64,000 nt of DNA from the NCBI GenBank assembly GCA_036971615.1, contig JAYKKR010000022.1:248001-312000 (forward strand), given 5' to 3'. This stretch comes from Amyloporia xantha. Its lineage: Eukaryota; Basidiomycota; Agaricomycetes; Polyporales; Adustoporiaceae. The notes beneath the pieces are model-generated. The model searched no databases, was not told the origin of the DNA, and saw nothing but the letters and a program-made list of their open reading frames with translations. This document shows, one piece after another, positions 35,028 through 45,751 of the stretch. The number at the start of each line of letters is the position of its first letter. Position 1 is the stretch's first letter. Position numbers and translations under genes: made by a program.

Positions 35028-36520
35028 CGCTCCTCTTTCATCGCGCGATACTGCCCCAGTTCCTCCCGCATGGACTTCACCTCATTGGCCAACGCAGACA
35101 CAGACGCTAACATAGCCGAGAGATCTCCCGGTGTCTGCTGCACAACTTGTGCCTGTTCGGGCTGAGCGCTTGGCGTTGCTGCGCTTGCAGCAACCGTAGC
35201 TCGCACACCCTGGCGCGGAGTGTAAGGTTTGTCCTTGCAGGTAGGACAGTCCTTCCGACGATACCCCGGTTTCCCGCATCCGTAGCAGGAGCCGTTAAAT
35301 TTTCCATCACCAACAGCCGCGATAGTAGAAGAAGAAGCGGCGGTCTGCTGGCGACCTTGTGATGTACGAGCCCCACCACGAGCGAACATATTGAGATCCG
35401 GACGGCGCGCGCGGCTTATGTCAAGGATCTGTTCGACGGCGAGGACTCGTTTCTCGGCACTGACCCAATCGTCGAAGGGCTCGAGCTCAATTTTGCGGTA
35501 GATGCGCGAGGGGATACCGCTAAGGTACTTGTCACGGAGTTCTAGCTTTCCGTAGCCAGAACGGTCCGCCGGACCCTTGAATTGAGCGGAGAACTGTGCG
35601 GCAGTTCTCGAGTCGCGCAAGTTACGAGCGCAGATTTTGGTGAGCTCGACTTGTGCGGCAGCTGCGTCGTCGATATGTCCGAAGCGGGCGGTGAAGGCGT
35701 CGGTAAAGGCCTTACGCGTGGCGAAAGGGGTGCGGCCAGCGACGTAGTCTGCCAGGAAAGGAGTGCCCCATTCGCGGGCTTTTCCGTCAAGAAGACTGAT
35801 CGCGACCTGGACCTGTAGCTTGACGGAAGCTAGGTCCGTATTGTAGTCAAGATACTCCGAGAGTTGGGCGAGGTACCGTTTACATTCCACAACGCTCTCG
35901 CCATCGTAGCGTTGGGGAAGGAGAAGCTTTGCAATGCCTTTGTCTACAGCCATTACCGTCGCGGGGGAGGTCGTAGTTTGCTGCGAGGGCGGAGGCGGTG
36001 GTTGTTGCTGCGAAGCGGTCGTGTGACGCGGGGTAGGACGGGCGGTCTGACGGCCACGCGGCGCCGACGATGAGGCAGAGGTGGCGGGCTGAGATACGAC
36101 AGGGACTGTCGGCTGCGTAGACTCGGACTGCGCGACTCCTCTTTGGGTTCCCGCAGGTGGATTCGCTCGCGAGACAGGGGGAGTAGGGAGATGGGAGACT
36201 CCTCCTTCTTGACTTTGGCTGCGGTTAACGCTGCCGCCAGGTCGAGGAATAGATGAGCCAGGGGTGGCAGGTCGAGAGGGAACAGGGGTGGTGTGACGTG
36301 AACGTGAAGCGTGCTCGCTCCTTGGTCCTGCGGGATGTTGGACACGCCGGATAGGAACAAATCGGTTGTTCGGGGAAGGCTCAGTAACGGAGCGCGGGGT
36401 TCGATTGGGACACGGTTGTCGGGGACAATCGAACCAGTTGTTTTCCTCGAAATAACAGTCGGTTTGGTCCTGGGTGTCGAAGGCGTGAACGAGTCCGTGA
36501 CAGTGGAGTTCTTCTGCCAC
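35021..36520 (-). CDS. Gypsy Gag protein
   Basis: A 499-codon open frame ending MKEERF. A Pro/Ser/Gln-rich N-terminal half is followed by a retrotransposon capsid region from about residue 190 (MAVDKGIAKLLLPQRYDGES). A CCHC zinc knuckle (CYGCGKPGYRRKDC) sits near the C-terminus, with a short coiled tail. The frame begins with a GTG, and no ATG occurs between the preceding stop and that point. The first ATG is at the capsid start, so the Pro-rich part may be non-coding, spliced, or started from a non-AUG codon. The stop overlaps the Pol frame. Confidence 0.85.
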   Translation of the reverse strand: MAEELHCHGLVHAFDTQDQTDCYFEENNWFDCPRQPCPNRTPRSVTEPSPNNRFVPIRRVQHPAGPRSEHASRSRHTTPVPSRPATPGSSIPRPGGSVNRSQSQEGGVSHLPTPPVSRANPPAGTQRGVAQSESTQPTVPVVSQPATSASSSAPRGRQTARPTPRHTTASQQQPPPPPSQQTTTSPATVMAVDKGIAKLLLPQRYDGESVVECKRYLAQLSEYLDYNTDLASVKLQVQVAISLLDGKAREWGTPFLADYVAGRTPFATRKAFTDAFTARFGHIDDAAAAQVELTKICARNLRDSRTAAQFSAQFKGPADRSGYGKLELRDKYLSGIPSRIYRKIELEPFDDWVSAEKRVLAVEQILDISRARRPDLNMFARGGARTSQGRQQTAASSSTIAAVGDGKFNGSCYGCGKPGYRRKDCPTCKDKPYTPRQGVRATVAASAATPSAQPEQAQVVQQTPGDLSAMLASVSALANEVKSMREELGQYRAMKEERF

Positions 36521-36890
36521 GATGGATGGAGGAAGGGGAGGTGCGCGTACGTAAAGAAGACCGTTTGACTATGTAGTTACGGCGCCCGAGAGAACCCCGA
36601 GTGGTTCGCAATTCACGTGGGACCCAGTACAGCCTTTGATTATTTCGCTGCAGGAATCTAGACCACGCGTTGGTCAACCCAACAAGAGACGCCCACTGAA
36701 GTGCAGTCTCTGAAAGCTCGTTCCACTACGAGGTGGCGATGTGTCTACGTGCGGGGGATGGCGTCACGAGCACCGAGTTCCCGACTTTGTATCGTAATGG
36801 TAATCGAAGTATAGTAAGGGTGCACACCACCCAACCTATGGAAAGGGATTAAAAGGTGAACGCCGGCGGCGATGGGGAGTTTCGACCTAA

Positions 36891-37459
36891 TGTCGCGACT
36901 TAGAGTCAAGCGACAGGGGAAGAACAAACCTAAAAGGCCGAGGGCGTTCGACTGGGTCTTATCGAAGCGATGACGAGCTATGCTCAAGTCTAAGGCTAGG
37001 GACAAGTTAAATAAACGTAAGTAAAGGTAAGTAGGTACAGGCAAGCTTGGCTTACCTAGGGACAAGAGGTCGAAACTGAAGTCCCCAGGCAGAGGCGTGC
37101 TACTTATATACTACAAGAGTTCAGGGCAGGCTATCTACATGGTCCGTGCGCAGGTGGTCTGTGCGCAGCCTGAGTAAGCAGGCTATGAGTCATAAGTGAT
37201 GTCGTGAGCGGAGCCCGGCGGGGCCCGAGGTCGGCCGGCACCGTGCTTAAGTAAACGTCCGTAAAGGGAAGGCGGGACGGAGTCCGTGGGAAGGGAACAT
37301 GTGACCTGTAATGGTCGACACGTCTAAGTCCATGAACAGGGAGCTTGCTGTGTGTACAGTAGAATGGCCGTTCGAATAAGAGGGGAAAATAACGATGAGT
37401 AAAAGGAGAAAATCGTCCGTATATAGAAAGGAAGAAACACTCGATGTCAACTCGTGACA
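36891..37459 (-). repeat. Gypsy LTR (5' LTR in element orientation)
   Basis: 569 bp, matching the other LTR by eye. TATATAAG on the minus strand at 37103-37110 is the likely promoter. No TGG-type primer site directly follows the LTR, so the priming tRNA is not identified. Confidence 0.93.
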
Positions 37460-37937
37460 TCCACATCCGGGACCACCACCAGAACCGCCTAGAAACCCAT
37501 CTCCTCCACCTCGTCCACCTTCTCCAGATGAGCCTCCAGTTCCACAACCTCCTCCATTTGTACCTAGACGCTCTACTCGGTCAACCGCTGGTAGACCTCC
37601 ACCACGGCCTGACAATGCGTATGGTGATCATCACCCTGCAGCTATACAGCGTGACATTGACCAAGGAGGTGGTTTACCTGACATCATGGAGAATCTCATC
37701 TCAGATCTTCCAGTAGAGTTTATTCTCAACGCCGATCCTCAGTACGGACCTTTTCCACAATCTTATCAGGAAGCGATCTCTCGCCCTGATCGGACTCAGT
37801 GGGAGGCCGCTATGCAGGAAGAGATAGACTCTCAAATGGAGAATGGTACATGGAAGTTAGTCGACTTACCTCCTGGACGTAAGGCAGTACCTTGTCGTTG
37901 GGTTTACACTATTAACATCAGGAAAAACCCCTTTGGC

Positions 37938-38100
37938 CCTAGGTTGACCTAGGAGTGACCTAGGCTGCCCTAGGGCACTCAGAGCACCCAGAGTACTCAG
38001 AGCACTCAGAGCAACCCAGGTTGCTCTTAGAGAAAAGTTATTTAGGTTTTGGAACCCAGGTTGACCTGAGTCAGACCTGAGGTCAGTCCTAGGTTGACTC
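37938..38100 (+). repeat. Left subterminal repeat array of the TIR element
   Basis: A run of CCTAGG-type units (ACCTAGG about every 10-11 bp) is followed by GCACTCAGA-type 9-bp units (five in a row near 37975-38015). Further copies of the TTGACCTGAG type lie up to about 38100. Confidence 0.8.
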
Positions 38101-38374
38101 AGGATATACCATATTTCAGTCTCAATATCCTTGGGATTACTTCATTTCACACTTATGAAAGACAGCATATAAATATATTCAGATATAATACAATACAGAT
38201 GTGATACAAATAAATGTAACATATATTTGTGAAATACTAGAAGGAGAAATATGCAAGGCACTTACCATTCATTACTATCAATACAATATAATAACTTTCA
38301 GTAATGAGCTTCAGAAGCAAAACAACAGACTTACTCACATTACAATCCCAGACGGAATTGGAGATGGTGAAAAG

Positions 38375-38420
38375 AATTGTGAAGCTTAAGAACAGCTAAT
38401 TGTGAAGCTTAAGAACAGCT
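38375..38420 (+). repeat. Exact 23-bp tandem duplication
   Basis: A 23-bp unit beginning AATTGTGAAGCTTAAG occurs at 38375-38397 and again at 38398-38420 without spacer, inside the TIR element. Confidence 0.9.
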
Positions 38421-38906
38421 GAGAGATTGAAGTATGAATGGAAGATCAATATGAGCTTAGACATGTTGACTCACCAATTGCTACGACTTCTTAGAGGGAG
38501 TGAGTGCACACTGAGTACAAGTGATATCTGTCATGCACAGTGATACGTCAGCATCAGCTTTGAAAAGATGAGTAGACTTACTTTGTATTGTCACTGTATG
38601 GCTATAGCCAGTACTTATAAGTAAGACTATAGTTGGAGATGAAGAAAGAAGACACGCACTTATTGCCTTTCAGGTCAACAGCATCCAACCAGTCCTGTGA
38701 AGTGTTACTCCTCATGCCAGCCCAGAGATAGCTTAGATAGTATAAGTAAGGCAACAGAACAGATGAGCACCCAGAAGATCAGAGAAAGAGATGAATAGAC
38801 CAGAGGTAGCCAAAGTAGAAGTGACAGCAGGACAGCAAATGCAAGAGTGAAGGACTTAGAAGAGAAACGAGCACAGTGACTGCTGTGGAATGAAGACGTG
38901 GCAGAT

Positions 38907-38968
38907 CATGTGACCTTCCCAATAAGGAAGCGTGCCCCGGCACGCTTCCTTATATGGAAGGTCACATG
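38907..38968. repeat. 62-nt near-perfect inverted repeat
   Basis: Two arms of about 30 nt (outer ends CATGTGACCTTCC / GGAAGGTCACATG, inner AAGGAAGCGTGCC / GGCACGCTTCCTT) with about two mismatches and almost no loop. They could form a long hairpin in the middle of the TIR element. Confidence 0.9.
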
Positions 38969-39449
38969 ACCTTTAACCAGTGCATCATAACACGCTCATT
39001 TCTTACATTTAAAGCCTCTGTTACCTCAATATTGCTCATTCTATCCCTGGATCTGGTCTTTTGTATCAATTAGAATGTACAGAATACATATTCTAAGTGC
39101 TATACTGTGTCAATACCACCTTATCATTGCTCTTTTTCATAGTAACTATTTGTCCACTTGTATTCTCTATTATGAGAACAATTCTACTCTCAGACGTCTT
39201 AAGCACAGATTGCTGGTGGAGAAAAATTGTTCTGTCTTCATACTGCTCATATTCTATGATATATTTGTTAGTAATAGTTTTCACTACTGGTAAAGTGAAT
39301 GGCTTAGCATTCAATTGACAAACCACTACATTTGGTGTAAATGGTTGGATACATTTATATACCATACTGTCTGCAAATATTATGACATGGTTCAGAGTGC
39401 AAAATTACACAAAATCATTGAGTAAGAGATGTGTCAAATCTCAAAGCCA

Positions 39450-39535
39450 CTCAAGTTGACCTGGGGTAACCTGAGATGACCTGAGACAACCTGAGAAATC
39501 TCAGGTCTGCCAGAGTGACCCAGGTGAACCTAGAG
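39450..39535 (+). repeat. Right subterminal repeat array of the TIR element
   Basis: ACCTGAG-type units recur every 10 bp (three perfect-phase copies near 39470-39500), flanked by related GACCTGGGG and GACCCAGG units. Confidence 0.8.
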
Positions 39536-40943
39536 CAAAAGTGTTTTTCCTGATGAAACCTGGTGGTAGATATAAAGCTCGGCTTGTAGCCAAAGGCTTC
39601 AAACAGGTCAAAGGCATTGATTATGATGAAATATTCTCCCCCGTCGCTCGTTTTGAATCTATAAGATTCTTACTCGCCCATGCTGCTCTTAATGATTGGG
39701 AGGTAGAGGCTATGGATGTAAAGACAGCATTCTTATATGGCGAATTAGACGAGGAGATATATATGGAGCAACCAGAAGGCTTTAAAGTCCCTGGTCAGGA
39801 ACACAAAGTTTGTCGTCTTTTGAAGGCTATTTATGGTCTTAAACAGGCTGGCAGACAGTGGAATAAAAAACTCCACAATGCGTTGTTGGAATTAGGGTTC
39901 ACACGTACATATTCTGATGCGGGTATTTATGTGTATCGTCATCATGGGGGGGATTTAATACTTGTCGTATATGTTGACGATCTATTGCCAATTGGGTCTG
40001 ATCGGCGTCAGATTACATGGCTCAAAGGTTGTCTTCAGAAGCGATTTAATGTTCGTGATCTTGGGCCTGTAGAATCTTTTCTAGGCATGCGGATTACTTG
40101 AGATAGATCATCCAGAAACATTTGGCTTGATCAGTCTAAATACATTGAAGAGACACTCGAGAGATTCCAAATGCTAGATGCAGCACCCACACGAACTCCT
40201 CTTCCATTTGGCGTACATCTTGTCAAAGCAGATCCTTCATATGAAGTTGATGCCGCCCTTCGCTCAAAGTACCAACAGCTCATTGGTTCACTTCTATGGA
40301 TCGCCTTAGGCACTCGCCCAGATATAGCCTATGCAGTTAATCGCCTTTCCCAATATTCTGCTAAGCCTACAATGCAACATTATAAAGCCGCACAATATAT
40401 TCTTCGCTATTTGAACGGTTCACGTTCACTTCGGCTTTGCTACAAAGGCAGCGGATTATCTGGACTTATAGGTTATTCTGACTCTGATTGGGCTGAGAAC
40501 AAGGACGATAGGCATTCAACTAGTGGCTTTGTCTTCTTTATGGCAGATGCTGCTATTTCATGGGTCTCGCGGCGACAAAAGACTGTTGCTCTGTCTTCTA
40601 CAGAAGCAGAGTACATGGCGTTGTCCGACTCTTGTCGACAATTAGCCTGGCTTCGGACTCTTCAGTCTGAGATTGGTTTTAAGCCGCAAAATGCCACACC
40701 TTTATGCATTGATAATAATGGTAGCATTTTTCTTGCGGTTAATCCAGCTCATGACAGAAGAACCAAGCACATTGATATACGGTACCACTTTTGCAGAGAG
40801 TTCATTGAAAACGGTCATGTCGATCTTTTCTTTGTACCTACTGCTGAGCAAAGGGCCGATATCCTTACTAAGAATTTATCTTTCTCTATTCATGAGAAAT
40901 TTGTACATAGTCTTGGACTAGAGTAGTTAGCGACTATCTAGTT

Positions 40944-40952
40944 GAGTGGGAG
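40944..40952 (+). other. Copia polypurine tract
   Basis: GAGTGGGAG ends directly at the 3' LTR, the position expected of the plus-strand primer. Confidence 0.6.
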
Positions 40953-41256
40953 TGTTGAACGATCAGTTTCCAACTATAGTAGTCGCACTTCCATACTTGG
41001 TAGTCAGTACTTACTCATTTCTATGATGTTCTATGACATTCCATAGTATGTTCTTGTCTTACTTCATAGGCTCCACTTTCTTACTAAGAAAGCTCCACTA
41101 TGATTTCATTATGACTTCATATCTTACTAAGATATTCTATAGGTTTCTAGATACGATTACTAAGGAGCCTTTCATGCATGTATATAAGCCGGGCCTTACA
41201 GCCCACTAGAATACAAGACGGATTAGCCTCCTCTCCTCTATAGTCTGCGCTCAACA
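40953..41256 (+). repeat. Copia 3' LTR
   Basis: 304 bp, matching the 5' LTR by eye, with TATATAAG at 41181-41188. It is followed by the target duplication acaat at 41257-41261. Confidence 0.95.
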
Positions 41257-41261
41257 ACAAT

Positions 41262-42487
41262 CACAGCTGCAAGTACCTTATGGCACTGGTAAGTCCAAAG
41301 TAGTTCAGGTATCTAACCTTTGTACTGACTGCTAGCGAACTTCGTCAATACTCAGGACTACTGTAGTACAGATCAACGTGGTGGGGACCTCTAGGTCTAT
41401 TATGAGTTGACCAGCACACATGCTGGCCACAAAGTTTTTGATAGATCCGCATTGAGTCAATCTGACTTGCAGTTGCTGAAGTACTAATCTGCTCTTTCAT
41501 CGCAACGGTACTATCAATTGATATATTTGACTTCTGTCTAGACATATTAGAATAATCTAGCCCTCAACTGGGCATCATGCGCGGCCGGATGATGGATGAT
41601 ATACGGGATAATGCTCAATTAGTATTGCTGTTGTCTATTTATGGTATATGGTCAGCAACGGAGACTACGGACAACGAACGTAGAATAGTGAGGTAGTATT
41701 CTTGTAGATAATTGAATTAGGAATATACAAAATTGATAATCTCTGGTCCCGGAGTTTGCAAATTGCACATAAACGATGCGGCATTACAGCGCACCGGTCC
41801 ATCTGGATCATCCGTCGCTCGCTTATTATTGGGTCCAGAATAAATCCAGAACAGATCTATATTTACAGTGACCATGTTTTTTCGACATCTCATAACAGCA
41901 TATAACAAGCAGAAGAATTTCACCTTTTGGACCTGTTGGCAATCGCTCTCAGCCATATAATTCAATATATGGGTGGTTATAATTTTCGTACATGTTCTAT
42001 TGATTTTGCCTTATATCTCGACATCATATAGCTATATGAAGAATCTCGAGGTTTGGTGATGAAGTTTGTGGCGAAAGTGATCGGAGTTCAATCCAGCTGG
42101 ATTCCTCTGAGTATCTTCGAGCTGAATACACCGTATAGTCCCGTGGTATATAAAACCTGAAGCAGCTGGCGACGATTAAAGGCTTTTGTGGAGAACAACA
42201 CAACGAGACGCGGTGGTACCTGACTCGGTGACGCTGCAAATCGCAGGCACGTGCCCACGATCTGGGGTATTTCCGGATTCGGGCTTGCATCAAACCGCAT
42301 CATAGCCTATTTGATCTCGGTCACCTGTGAAAGTCTGACACAGACACAAGACAGCGCAATAACTACTGCGCATTCGGGCTGTACGTTCGGGCGTCCTGTA
42401 TACATTGCCCACAAAGCGTTTTATTCGCCGCAGCTCATGTCATTTACCTCAGTCCTTCACTTTAGACAGCTTGAATAGTAACTCATC
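41262..42487. other. Gene-free flank right of the copia nest
   Basis: AT-rich. No exon or RNA gene is supported. Includes the promoter of the Bzz1 gene. Confidence 0.5.
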
Positions 42488-45400
42488 ATGAGCGGCGGGC
42501 AAACGTACGGAAAGGAACTACCAGTATGTCATGTTGCTTTATCTCATCTCCAATGCATCTTTAAACGTGTCTAGGATCAAGTGGATCGGCTGGCGGATTT
42601 ATCCGCCGCCCAGCTTGAGCTTCTCGCAGATGTACGTGTCATGGGCATTGAAATGGGGACCTATATGCATTTGATTTAATTTCTCTCGTGGTAGGTGCGT
42701 GAGTTGCACAGAGAGCGTGCAGCCCTCGAGCGTGAGTACGCCGGTAAATTGCAACTTCTTGCCAGAAAGGCTGCGGATAGAAAGAGCAAGAAAGACGCCG
42801 CGTTGGTCGTGGGTAATGAGCCCACGAAGGCATGGGGTGACGACGTTCTACAGCGAAGGTTCTTGATTTGGTCTTCATTAGGGTTTGTTTCTGTGAATGA
42901 CCCTTCTCTTCCATTTATAGTACCCTTCACAATGCATATGCACAGATAATTTCGTCAATGCTAGAATCGGCCCAGGCCCACATTAGCTTGTCCGATGTGC
43001 TGACTTCACAAGTAGTCGACGCGCTCAAGAAGACAGAGCGTAGACACGAGGAGGCGAAAAAGAAACAAGAACAATATTTTACGAAACTTCTATCGGAGAG
43101 AGACCGTGTATATTCGGAACGCGTCAAGGTTCTCGTTCTTATAGCTTTTCCTCATTATGTGACCTTCTGATTGGAAGTGTGTTTGCTTCGTGCAGAGTAA
43201 GCAGAAGGTAGCTCAAATTTCATCCGATCTAACCCCACAACGCTCAATGACCCTTCCAGTACGACGACGAGTGCAATGAGGTTGAGACCTACCGTCTGAA
43301 ACAAGTTCGCCATGCTTTTTATGAGGACAAGGAAGCTCGAGAAACGCTCATACACGTATTTGATTTCTTAAGGATCGTTCTTCTGACGATCGCCACGCGG
43401 ACCGGGCGGCGAAGCAATATGAGCAACAGCAGGCCGATATGCTGAATGGAAAGAAGTAAGATATCTACTAATGCCACTGTCTTTTTGTGTCACTAAAGGA
43501 TTATCACTAGTGCGTACCTGATTTCGATTGCCTCTGCCAACCAAGTGAAAGCAAAATTCTTCAATGAGGATCTACCAGCGCTTGAAAATGTAGGCACAAC
43601 CTTACACGTTAGTTTACGCTATAGCTGACACATGCTTATCTTTCCAGCAATTCCGTTTGTATTCCCTGTATATCTCTCACGTAAAGTACTAATTGCGTGT
43701 GCACCTTTCAGAGACCTTGCATACCCAGCTTGTCTTGAAGTTTACCTCCATAATGTTGCAGGCACAAACTCTGCAGAAGAACCATCTCGAAACCCTCAAG
43801 GGTCATATCTCTGCGACCGAGGGAAGACTCACAGCTGTGAATCCCCAGTCCGACCAGGAACTGTTCATTGAGCATAATATCAGTGCATTCATGTTACCTA
43901 CTGACTGGAGCTTCGAACCATGCACAATGCATTATGACACGGTGGGGGCAACTAACCAATGGTCTTGGACTATTATTGAGATCATCCGTGCTTATAGGGC
44001 GAAATGAGCGTGGACCCTGCTCCAAAGGTTTATTTACAAAACCGACTGAGCAAGAGCCGAGCGAAGCTTGACGAGCTGAGACCTGTCATTGATTCCAAAC
44101 GTATGCTACCATATCCATTTTTACCCCGTAACTACTCAATCCTCATCATGCTTCATTAGGCAAGGAGGTAGACCAATTGGCAAAGCAGATGACAGCATAT
44201 TCCGCGAATGGCAAGCTGAGCGAACTTGAAGACGTATCAGACGTAAGCTTGGCTGATAGGAGTTGGCACGATGCGAACCATGTTGGCTGATCACACTGAT
44301 AACAACACGACACTTTACCATTACAGAGGTACCTCGAGGCGCAACATCAGTTGACGTTTTATACAACATCCGAATGCATGCTATCATCGGAAATCGAGAC
44401 CATCAGTGCAGCCCTCGGTGGTGGGTCTTTTTACATCCTTGCATCCATGATTCCTTTATCAAGTCGCCATCGTTGCTCGTTTTGTGAATGTTGCCAACTT
44501 GTGCCCTCCTCGAAGTAGTCAAGCGTAGTAACTTCTGATCCTTCCTAGGTGACGAAGGAGAACAGAGGCTACATGCTTTCAAGAGCTCGTCGTTTTCTAT
44601 CCCTACTGCATGCGCATACTGCAAGGTTTGCTTTTCATTATAGGAAAGCCGCCTATAAGCTCTGACACGTACACACCATCACCGGCATCGTAAAACGTAA
44701 ACAGTCTTCCATATGGGGTCTAAGCAAACAAGGAAAGACTTGCAAGGCCTGTGGCATATCCGTCCATGCTAAATGTGAATTAAAGGTTTGTCTAACGTAT
44801 AGTAACTCGTCTTTTGATGCATACTGATCAATATTTCATTGACGCGCGCTCTCAATTTCTAGGTCCCGGCCGATTGTCGCGGTGGTGGCGCCCCTCCATC
44901 ACGCTCTATCTCTTCCATCTCACGGTCGTCTTCGACTGCATCGAGGGCCGGAACTGAAGGTCTGGACCCTGCCAACCTGAGCTCCGCCCGTTGTAGCTAA
45001 TGAGACCATATTGTGGAATGTAGCGCTGTCGACAACCACTCTGAGCACGCCAACGCCATCGTCTTTTGCTCCGAGGACATCTACCATAGAAGAAGCGAAT
45101 CCGAGAGCGCGAATCCTCTTCAGCTTCTCGCCAACATCGCCTTTCGAGCTTGCCGTGTCTGGTGAGGCATCCTAACACGTGCAATGCTGCATGAGGTACT
45201 GAACGTAAAAATGTTTCCAGAGGGAACGATAGTCCAAGTACTAGAGGAAGACGATGGTTCCGGATGGGTGAAAGTTGCCGATGATTCTGGAGGCAAGGGC
45301 CTCGTGCCAGCTTCTTACATAGAATTATCAGAACCTTCCATGGCAGCCCCTCCAGTCTCATTGGCGACCCGCCCGCAAGGCTCGGGCTCATATGGTATGA

Positions 45401-45751
45401 TCACCGACCTCACTGATGATGAGAAGGGTGACTATCTGTCTGTTACAGTACGTGGCATCTATGCCTACCAACCTCAGGACCCCGGCGAAATTGGCGTCCA
45501 AGCAGGCGCTCTGATTGAATTAACGGGTGGTTCAAACGGAGGTATGAACTACGCGGATGGCTGGTGGGAAGGTAAGTGAGAAACGGGACGCGCAGGATTT
45601 GGGGATATGATGAAATGTGTATCCTATTGCAGGTGTCGACGCGGCCGGAAAGAAGGGGATCTTTCCCAGCAACTACGTAAGCACTGTGGAAAGTCCAGGC
45701 CTCTTAGTCACTAACTGTAGTCTTTTTATCTAGGTGGAGCTTGTTCAATAA
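42488..45751 (+). CDS. bzz1: Bzz1-like F-BAR, C1 and double SH3 protein
   Basis: Many small exons from ATG at 42488 (MSGGQTYGKELP) to TAA at 45749-45751. Order of parts: an F-BAR domain with long coiled helices (LREL/ERAALEREYAGKL, then SSMLESAQAHISLSDVL); a C1 zinc-binding domain near 44670-44880 (HHHRHRKT, CKACGISVHAKCELKV); and two SH3 domains. The first SH3 runs ARILFSFSPTSPFEL to GLVPASYIEL and is split by an intron near 45165-45220. The second runs GIYAYQPQDPGE to GIFPSNYVELVQ. This F-BAR/C1/SH3/SH3 order is that of yeast Bzz1, which binds curved plasma membrane and recruits Las17/WASP to build actin at endocytic sites. No break was seen in the exons I followed; some middle exon borders were not fixed. 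Confidence 0.88.

Larger units (their letters stand above)
30599..37459 (-). mobile_element. Ty3/gypsy chromovirus inserted in the copia pol gene
   Basis: 6861 bp with 569-bp LTRs (TGTC...GACA) that appear identical, flanked by tccac. It lies opposite to its host element. Domain order on the minus strand is Gag with a zinc knuckle, protease, reverse transcriptase, RNase H, integrase and a C-terminal chromodomain, which places it among the chromoviruses. Pol is uninterrupted and the LTRs match, so the copy is young and may have been active recently. It breaks the copia frame after LPP in the Pro-rich linker between integrase and reverse transcriptase. Confidence 0.96.
37919..39552. mobile_element. 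Non-autonomous TIR DNA element in the copia reverse transcriptase
   Basis: 1634 bp starting CAGGAAAAAC and ending in its inverse, with about 35-bp imperfect terminal inverted repeats (roughly 28 of 35 positions match). It is flanked by AT on both sides. Removing it with one AT restores the copia frame through VYTI..MKPGG. The interior is AT-rich and has no coding frame of note, so it is non-autonomous. Both ends carry arrays of short repeats with a spacing near 10 bp. Superfamily is not assigned: a 2-bp AT duplication with CAGG ends is not the signature of mariner (TA), hAT (8 bp) or PIF (3 bp). Confidence 0.82.
28171..40926 (+). pseudogene. Copia gag-pol, interrupted
   Basis: Segments 28171-30598, 37465-37918 and 39555-40926 add up to 4254 nt, exactly 1418 codons. 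This counts one copy of each target duplication. Gag holds a zinc-knuckle-like motif at residue 224 with the unusual C-x2-C-x4-H-x4-H pattern. The protease motif VDSGCTSH is near residue 329. The GAG-pre-integrase LWHQRFGH is followed by an Asp/Asp/Glu integrase core (HSDLVEM, DRGGEF, NGRAE). Reverse transcriptase carries YVDDLL near 39970. RNase H (YSDSDWA, SSTEAEYMAL, ADILTK) ends the protein at GLE. Besides the two insertions, one TGA at 40099-40101 interrupts the reverse transcriptase/RNase H part, where homologs usually have Arg (CGA). Not functional in this copy. Confidence 0.92.
26964..41256 (+). mobile_element. Ty1/copia LTR retrotransposon with two nested insertions
   Basis: Complete insertion bounded by two 304-bp direct LTRs (TGTTGAAC...CTCAACA) that look identical by eye, and by the 5-bp duplication acaat. 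Internal order: a primer site matching initiator tRNA-Met, a leader of about 900 bp, then gag, protease, integrase, reverse transcriptase and RNase H. That order is typical of copia rather than gypsy. It spans 14.3 kb only because a 6.86-kb gypsy element and a 1.63-kb TIR element sit in pol; without them it would be about 5.8 kb. Matching LTRs imply recent insertion. The pol gene is interrupted and carries one stop, so this copy cannot act on its own. Confidence 0.96.

Noticed and set aside
37917..39554. Helitron or Tc1/mariner identity for the TIR element
   Set aside because: Long TIRs argue against Helitron, and the AT rather than TA duplication argues against mariner; left unclassified.
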